From contig JAIOSX010000311.1 of the NCBI GenBank assembly GCA_021107345.1, forward strand, positions 1 to 7,018: a stretch of 7,018 bases of DNA. The letters are read 5' to 3'. This document shows positions 6,483 to 7,018 of the stretch, in pieces. Under the pieces are notes generated by a model. It had not been told where the DNA came from, ran no database searches, and saw nothing but the letters and a program-made list of their open reading frames with translations. The translations under genes and the position numbers were made by a program. Each line of letters starts with the position of its first letter. The stretch's first letter is position 1. Source of the DNA: Candidatus Aegiribacteria sp. (GTDB lineage Bacteria; Fermentibacterota; Fermentibacteria; Fermentibacterales; Fermentibacteraceae).

Positions 6483-7018
6483 TCAAGTTTCCAGGAAACT
6501 TGCTTTTCTGTTTCGATACTTTGTCAAGAAGTTCGTAGTGAACTGCAGATTACCGGTAGGACATGTCTCAACACAGATACCACAGCCCACACAGTTTATA
6601 GATCTTACCGGTTCACCTGACTTTGCTTTGCTCATGATATCAATAGACATTTTGCATACTTCGTTACATAACCCACAGCCATTGCATTTCGTAAGTCCGG
6701 TGGTAATCTGTTGTCCCGCGATTCTTCCAATAATACCAAGCAGGGTCCCGGCCGGGCAATAATAGCAATAAGACCTTGCTCCTACGAATAGCATGAAAAA
6801 TATCATCAGGTACAACTCAAAAATCAGATATTTCATTCTTTCGATTGTGATTAATAACTTCACGGGAATAAGCACAGTACCCGCAAAGAAATATATCCCC
6901 CAGGCAACCATCAGGGTTAGACAGATAGCAATCATGAAAATTTGAAATGCAAAGAGAATTACCCGCATCTTTGGATGGACCACCTTGGACCGAGGACGAT
7001 CTTTATTATGAGGGATCA
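6483..7018 (-). CDS. Membrane-anchored 2x[4Fe-4S] ferredoxin-like protein, NapH-like (5' end may lie outside window)
   Basis: From a GTG at 6983 the frame gives 166 residues, but it stays open to the window edge and neither that GTG nor the ATG at 6968 has a Shine-Dalgarno, so the true start is probably upstream. Numbering from the GTG, hydrophobic helices lie at about 8-35 and 51-69. A short motif SYCYYCPAGTLLG (71-83, Cys73 and Cys76) follows, the type found after membrane helices in NapH/NosR/CcoG-like proteins. Two complete ferredoxin motifs come next: Cys100, 103, 106, 110 (CNGCGLCNEVC) and Cys131, 134, 137, 141 (CVGCGICVETCP), giving two predicted [4Fe-4S] clusters. The role is probably electron transfer at the membrane; the partner is not visible here. 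It is shorter than NapH (about 280 residues), having only two helices in view. The stop at 6483 lies 28 bp before the LiaF-like start, suggesting co-transcription. Confidence 0.85.
   Translation of the reverse strand, partial: IPHNKDRPRSKVVHPKMRVILFAFQIFMIAICLTLMVAWGIYFFAGTVLIPVKLLITIERMKYLIFELYLMIFFMLFVGARSYCYYCPAGTLLGIIGRIAGQQITTGLTKCNGCGLCNEVCKMSIDIMSKAKSGEPVRSINCVGCGICVETCPTGNLQFTTNFLTKYRNRKASFLET

Overview
The window reads as ordinary chromosomal DNA from a Gram-negative-type, probably anaerobic or uncultured bacterium. The base composition is middling, roughly mid-40s %GC by eye. Three of the six genes encode proteins with classical Ala-X-Ala-type signal peptides, and one is a membrane [4Fe-4S] protein. 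The TPR-regulator architecture is one I associate with Deltaproteobacteria, Spirochaetes and FCB-like candidate phyla. The taxonomy is a low-confidence inference. I see no tRNA, rRNA, CRISPR array, complete insertion sequence or phage gene.

Layout from left to right. Bases 1-733 (minus) hold the N-terminal 244 codons of a secreted beta-rich protein, loosely like DUF4424, cut by the window edge. Bases 734-1190 are a divergent non-coding gap with several small inverted repeats and a possible promoter for the next gene. Bases 1191-2423 (plus) encode a TPR repeat plus coiled-coil regulator. Its reading frame breaks just before a conserved C-terminal CxxC...CxxC module, which survives in the +1 frame at 2395-2538. 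Bases 2547-3275 (minus) encode a secreted DUF2259-like protein, converging on the TPR gene with only 8 bp between the module's stop and its own stop. Bases 3396-5558 (minus) encode a complete exported prolyl oligopeptidase (peptidase family S9A). Bases 5744-6454 (minus) encode a LiaF-like four-helix membrane protein with a glycine-patterned beta domain. Bases 6483-7018 (minus) encode a membrane-anchored protein with two [4Fe-4S] clusters, open at the right edge.

How the genes relate. The ferredoxin-like gene and the LiaF-like gene are 28 bp apart, with the second gene's Shine-Dalgarno in the gap, so they are probably co-transcribed. The peptidase and DUF2259-like genes follow on the same strand after gaps of 185 and 120 bp and may be separate units. 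Together the minus-strand genes look like a cell-envelope/periplasm neighbourhood rather than one pathway. The TPR gene is a lone plus-strand gene. The clearest anomaly is its broken frame: about seven residues normally seen before the CxxC module are missing, consistent with a deletion of about 20 bp that truncates the protein.
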